From Cordia subcordata (lineage: Eukaryota > Streptophyta > Magnoliopsida > Boraginales > Cordiaceae): DNA of 64,000 nucleotides. Positions 60,797 through 64,000 of the stretch are shown in pieces. The stretch is from the NCBI GenBank assembly GCA_028554755.1, contig JAPTOF010000002.1:33348501-33412500 (forward strand), given 5' to 3'. A model generated the notes under the pieces. It made no database searches. It had not been told where the DNA came from and was given only the letters and a program-made list of their open reading frames with translations. The translations under genes were made by a program, and so were the position numbers. Position 1 is the stretch's first letter. Every line of letters begins with the position of its first letter.

Positions 60797-62580
60797 ACTG
60801 ATAATAATAGTCTTAAACTCTATTTGTTGCGACTCATTTAATGGCGTGTTTGGCAGGTTCGGTTTGTGTTGAGACAAGAGAGTCGTTCGCTATTATCTTT
60901 TTCTTTCTTTTATGCAATAACTTGGGAAAAAATTGCTAACAGTGAGACGGACTGCTTTTTTTTAAACTAAAAGGTGAACGTCAAAAGCTATCTTAATAAC
61001 ATGCACCTTTCCTCTCCATTGTGCTAGTGTATTTCAACCGTTCTCTTATTTAATTCTTAAAATTTTAGGTGTTCTTTTAACGCTAAATTAAACATCCATA
61101 CTTAGGGGTTTTGTTTGATCCCAAAATCATCTGCCAAATCTCATCCCCATAGCTGTAAAACTGCAACTTAATAGTGCAAAATAAGGGAATTGTTGAATTA
61201 AAACTAAAATAAGAATTCTCTAAATTGAGAATTTGGTAAAAAATAAGAAAGCTATTGGAATAAACTAAAAGTAGAAAATCTTGAAATGTAAGAAAATAAC
61301 TCAAATTACTCAAATTTAAGAAAAACATAAGATAGCCATCGAAAACAGCATAAGGGAATTGTTAGGTGGATTGACCAATTCTAATGGGACTGACTTGCTT
61401 CTTTGCTCTGGGTTTTAACCTTATTGGAAGGCCTCAAATCCCTCATGAAAGAGCATACGACGACCTCTTTAGGTCCCTTGTAGAACTTGTTATCAAAGTT
61501 TGAGTTCGCTTCAATGCTAATTTTAAGTCCTCTTGCAGGGCATTGTGAAGTATCAATAATCAAATTTTGGGAGTAATTCAAGTAGTTACAATTATATTTT
61601 TAAGAGGAAAATAGTTGACATTCATACCATGGTTCGGATGTGCAAAAAGACTTCCAGATTCAAATGCAAAGATAGATGTTGATGCATCAGTGTTCATCAC
61701 GCTTATGAGAGAGAATATACTAATGAATGGTTCGCAGGCTTTTGTACTTGAAGTATGACCATCAAAAAAGGTTTAAACATTTTATCTTGGAAGGATTGGT
61801 TCACATACCTGTTAATACCATATCAAAGGTGTAAAATCCTTAAAAGATTGAGATCACTCGAGTCTCGTTTGTTAGTTTGTTTTATCTCTCTCTCTCTCTC
61901 CCAAATGAATGGAAATTAGCTGATTTTCACGTATACAAACACGAGAGAGATCATAAAAAGATATCACATCAGGATAAGTGACGTTTGGCTTTAAACCTTC
62001 CCGATGAGACCATGCAGGTCGACCAGGGCCTAATAATTGAACATACCATTTAAAGCAAGTCAGCGAGAATCTCACGTGGCGACTAGAAAGTTCAGTTGAG
62101 TAATCAGATACCCTTGACAATCACATATTTACCATTGCCTCATCAACTTGGCAACGAAATATCTGAATTTATGTCGTCATACGAAGCGCCCCACACAGAC
62201 CATCATTTCTATCATGTCATATGATTATTTTGACTTTCATTACTATAGAATCAAGAACAAAGTGTAGTACTGGCACAAGACTAATTGTACATCATAATCT
62301 TCCTTTGGTAAGTAAAAGGTCCGCTTTACCCTACAAGACGAGAGGACCATAACAGAATACTAGAAATACCTATCAGATGTAACAAAGAAAGATGAGCGAC
62401 TGATGGAGAACTCTCTTGTGCGCCGGGAGTTTGTTTTCATCCACAAGACACAGCGGAGAAGAACGCAAGGCAGCCAGACAGAAGAAAGTACAGGAAAGCT
62501 CATGGTGGGCTGATGTTAGTCCCCACTGACCAAAGAGAAATCCGAAAGCAAAGAAAGATAGGATTTCAGGAATCCAAAGA
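60797..62580. other. Intergenic region between the MITE and RabGGTase alpha
   Basis: No gene can be supported. Minus-strand open frames at 61381-61581 and 61872-62120 are short and match no family I know. A (TC)n run lies at about 61886-61901. The 3' UTR of the RabGGTase gene probably occupies about 62250-62580. Confidence 0.55.
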
Positions 62581-63864
62581 TCAGAAACAGCTCTCACCAC
62601 CATCAAGCCACTTCAGTGCAGGCATCAGCTTAAACAGAATCAACTTCAAGTTTTCACTGGCAGCTGCATTTCCCACAATATCTAACTGTGTCAAATTCAA
62701 GTCCTTGAAAATTGAAAAAGCTTCCCGGTAGCTTGTCCCATCGAGACCACTCATCACATATTCATTAATATTGCAATCACTTTCAACTGTATGCGAAAGA
62801 GGAGAAGAGCACAAGTATCTTCTGGTATTAATTGAATGTGAACCAATTTCATTGTATGAAATATCCAACACTTTTAACGACTTCAACATTCTCAAAGGCT
62901 CGAGAGCAGTAAAACTACCAAGCTTATTATGACTGAGATTCAAGCAAACGAGCAGCTGCATGGCCTCCAAACCTATACCAAGGATAAGAGAATGAGAAAT
63001 CAATGACAAAGGCGGACTCAATTTAAACCACAATCAAAATGCTTTTAGCAAGAGGTTAAGCTCCAGGAAGATAAATTTTAGACTTTAGCTTCATGTATTG
63101 CTGCCCTTTCCATAGTTTATGTATGATAATTTTATATTGAAAGAGAATAAATTTAAAAGAGAATACAAGTTAACAGGAATTACACTCAAAAATTGGTTTC
63201 CTCTTACCCAAATGTATACCTTATCAGGACTTGGAAATCCAAAAAAAGCTATGTCCTCGGAAAAGCCCAAATCCCAAAGTTGAACAACTGATAAGTCACT
63301 CGGTATACCAATAAGAAACAGTCTGATAGAATAATGCTAATAATTTGACGAGAATTTGCTTTCACTGAGGATCAGTATGCAATGATGTTCAAAGGGACTG
63401 TCTATTTTATTTCTTCCTACAACTATCTCCTGGAAGGATCCTGGTCAATTCTAAACTTAGTCTTATCCTGAAATATCCTAATGAATTGTACATAAAGTCG
63501 TTATACTATTTATCAAGAACTGCAAGGGAAGTTAAATCCTCAAAGAGAAAGCCAAAGAAAAACTCTTCCACATGTTGAATAAGCAAACAACAAAACTATA
63601 GAAAAAGTTCACATACTTCAAGCTAACTCTCTGCATATGTGTTAGCCAAGAATGCAACACAGCTTAACATGCTTTACCTTTGACTGAATGGAGTTCGTTG
63701 TTTCTGAGATCCAGCATTTGGACCCATAGCAGTCGCTCAATATTCCCAATTCGCGACAACGAAAGATTGTTTAGCCGTAGACAAAAATACTTTCTAATGC
63801 TTGGAGAAGTTGAATGTCTATAGACATAAAGATACTTCTGCAGAAACTCCCTATCCCAAGTGAC
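62581..63864 (-). CDS. RGTA1: Rab geranylgeranyltransferase alpha subunit, C-terminal LRR exons (partial)
   Basis: Two minus-strand exons, 63864-63678 and 62972-62581, encode the last 191 residues or so; the 5' part lies beyond the right edge. The first begins VTWDREFLQKYLYVYRHSTS and contains LRLNNLSLSRIGNIERLLWV and MLDLRNNELHSVKG. The second continues LEAMQLLVCLNLSHNKLGSF and LKVLDISYNEIG and ends LMPALKWLDGGESCF-stop. The regular L-x-x-L-x-L-x-x-N-x-L spacing gives about four leucine-rich repeats. Residue pattern and ending match plant RGTA1, the alpha subunit of the cytosolic enzyme that adds geranylgeranyl groups to Rab GTPases with the Rab escort protein. In plants and mammals the alpha subunit carries an LRR domain; yeast lacks it. 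Donor and acceptor are in phase 1. Confidence 0.88.
62973..63677 (-). other. Last intron of RabGGTase alpha
   Basis: A 705-bp intron from GTAAAGCATG to a GGTATAG acceptor. I see no repeat or coding sequence in it. Sequence right of 63864 is the preceding intron. Confidence 0.75.
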
Positions 63865-64000
63865 CTGCAAAACAATGAGGAACTAAACATGTGTGGCTTC
63901 AGAAAAACATAAATGATGCATATCAGAATCTTAGGAATTTCCGTGTATATTAGGCAAAAGTCACCATAAAGAATGAGGAAGTATTTGTGAAGAAAAATTC

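Noticed and set aside
61381..62120. Two minus-strand frames near RabGGTase alpha as possible extra exons
   Set aside because: RabGGTase alpha ends at a clear stop at 62583-62581, and these frames lie downstream of it with no matching domain.
1..64000. CRISPR arrays, operons, ribosome binding sites, phage or plasmid origins
   Set aside because: The window is plant nuclear DNA with spliced genes; the tandem repeats lack CRISPR unit-spacer regularity.

Overview
The window is nuclear DNA of a flowering plant, almost certainly a eudicot. It is AT-rich, its genes have many GT-AG introns, and it carries plant-only families: the SABRE/KINKY POLLEN giant protein, TIFY-CCT-GATA factors, a type I MADS gene, and a Rab geranylgeranyltransferase alpha subunit with C-terminal leucine-rich repeats. 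I cannot name the species. Exon borders below come from reading both strands, checking GT/AG dinucleotides and phase, and matching remembered family conservation; no alignment was run.

Layout. (1) 1-37516, plus strand: 19 exons, about 2,404 codons, of a SABRE/KIP (FMP27/Hobbit/BLTP2-type) gene whose first exon or exons lie upstream. It is a presumed bridge-like lipid-transfer protein. Its introns hold most of the mobile DNA here: two sense-oriented Ty1/copia elements (8436-13472 and 28654-34394), a TRIM nested in the second (31789-32573), a 274-bp SMART-like mini LTR element (21748-22021), an antisense LINE relic and a SINE candidate. (2) 37517-40089: 3' UTR, an LTR relic, short tandem repeats, no gene. 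(3) 40090-44796, minus: a TIFY-CCT-GATA gene with a premature TGA in its CCT domain. (4) 44797-49640: AT-rich intergenic DNA with an array of ttcacaattttta-like units and a MITE. (5) 49641-52982, minus: an intact 289-aa TIFY-CCT-GATA paralogue. (6) 54954-56192, minus: a three-exon, probably plastid-targeted dienelactone hydrolase of 353 aa. (7) 56193-62580: intergenic DNA with two Harbinger-type MITEs, a Gypsy-like LTR relic and a broken type I MADS gene (58788-59310). (8) 62581-63864, minus: the last two exons of RabGGTase alpha, continuing past the right edge.

The genes are ordinary neighbours, not an operon or pathway; the two GATA genes are the only local duplicates. I found no wholly new biological system. 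The points most worth a second look are the SMART/TRIM pair and their shared module, the two same-sense copia insertions in one housekeeping-type gene, the excess of amber codons at expected glutamine positions in those elements, and the TIFY-only truncation of one GATA copy.
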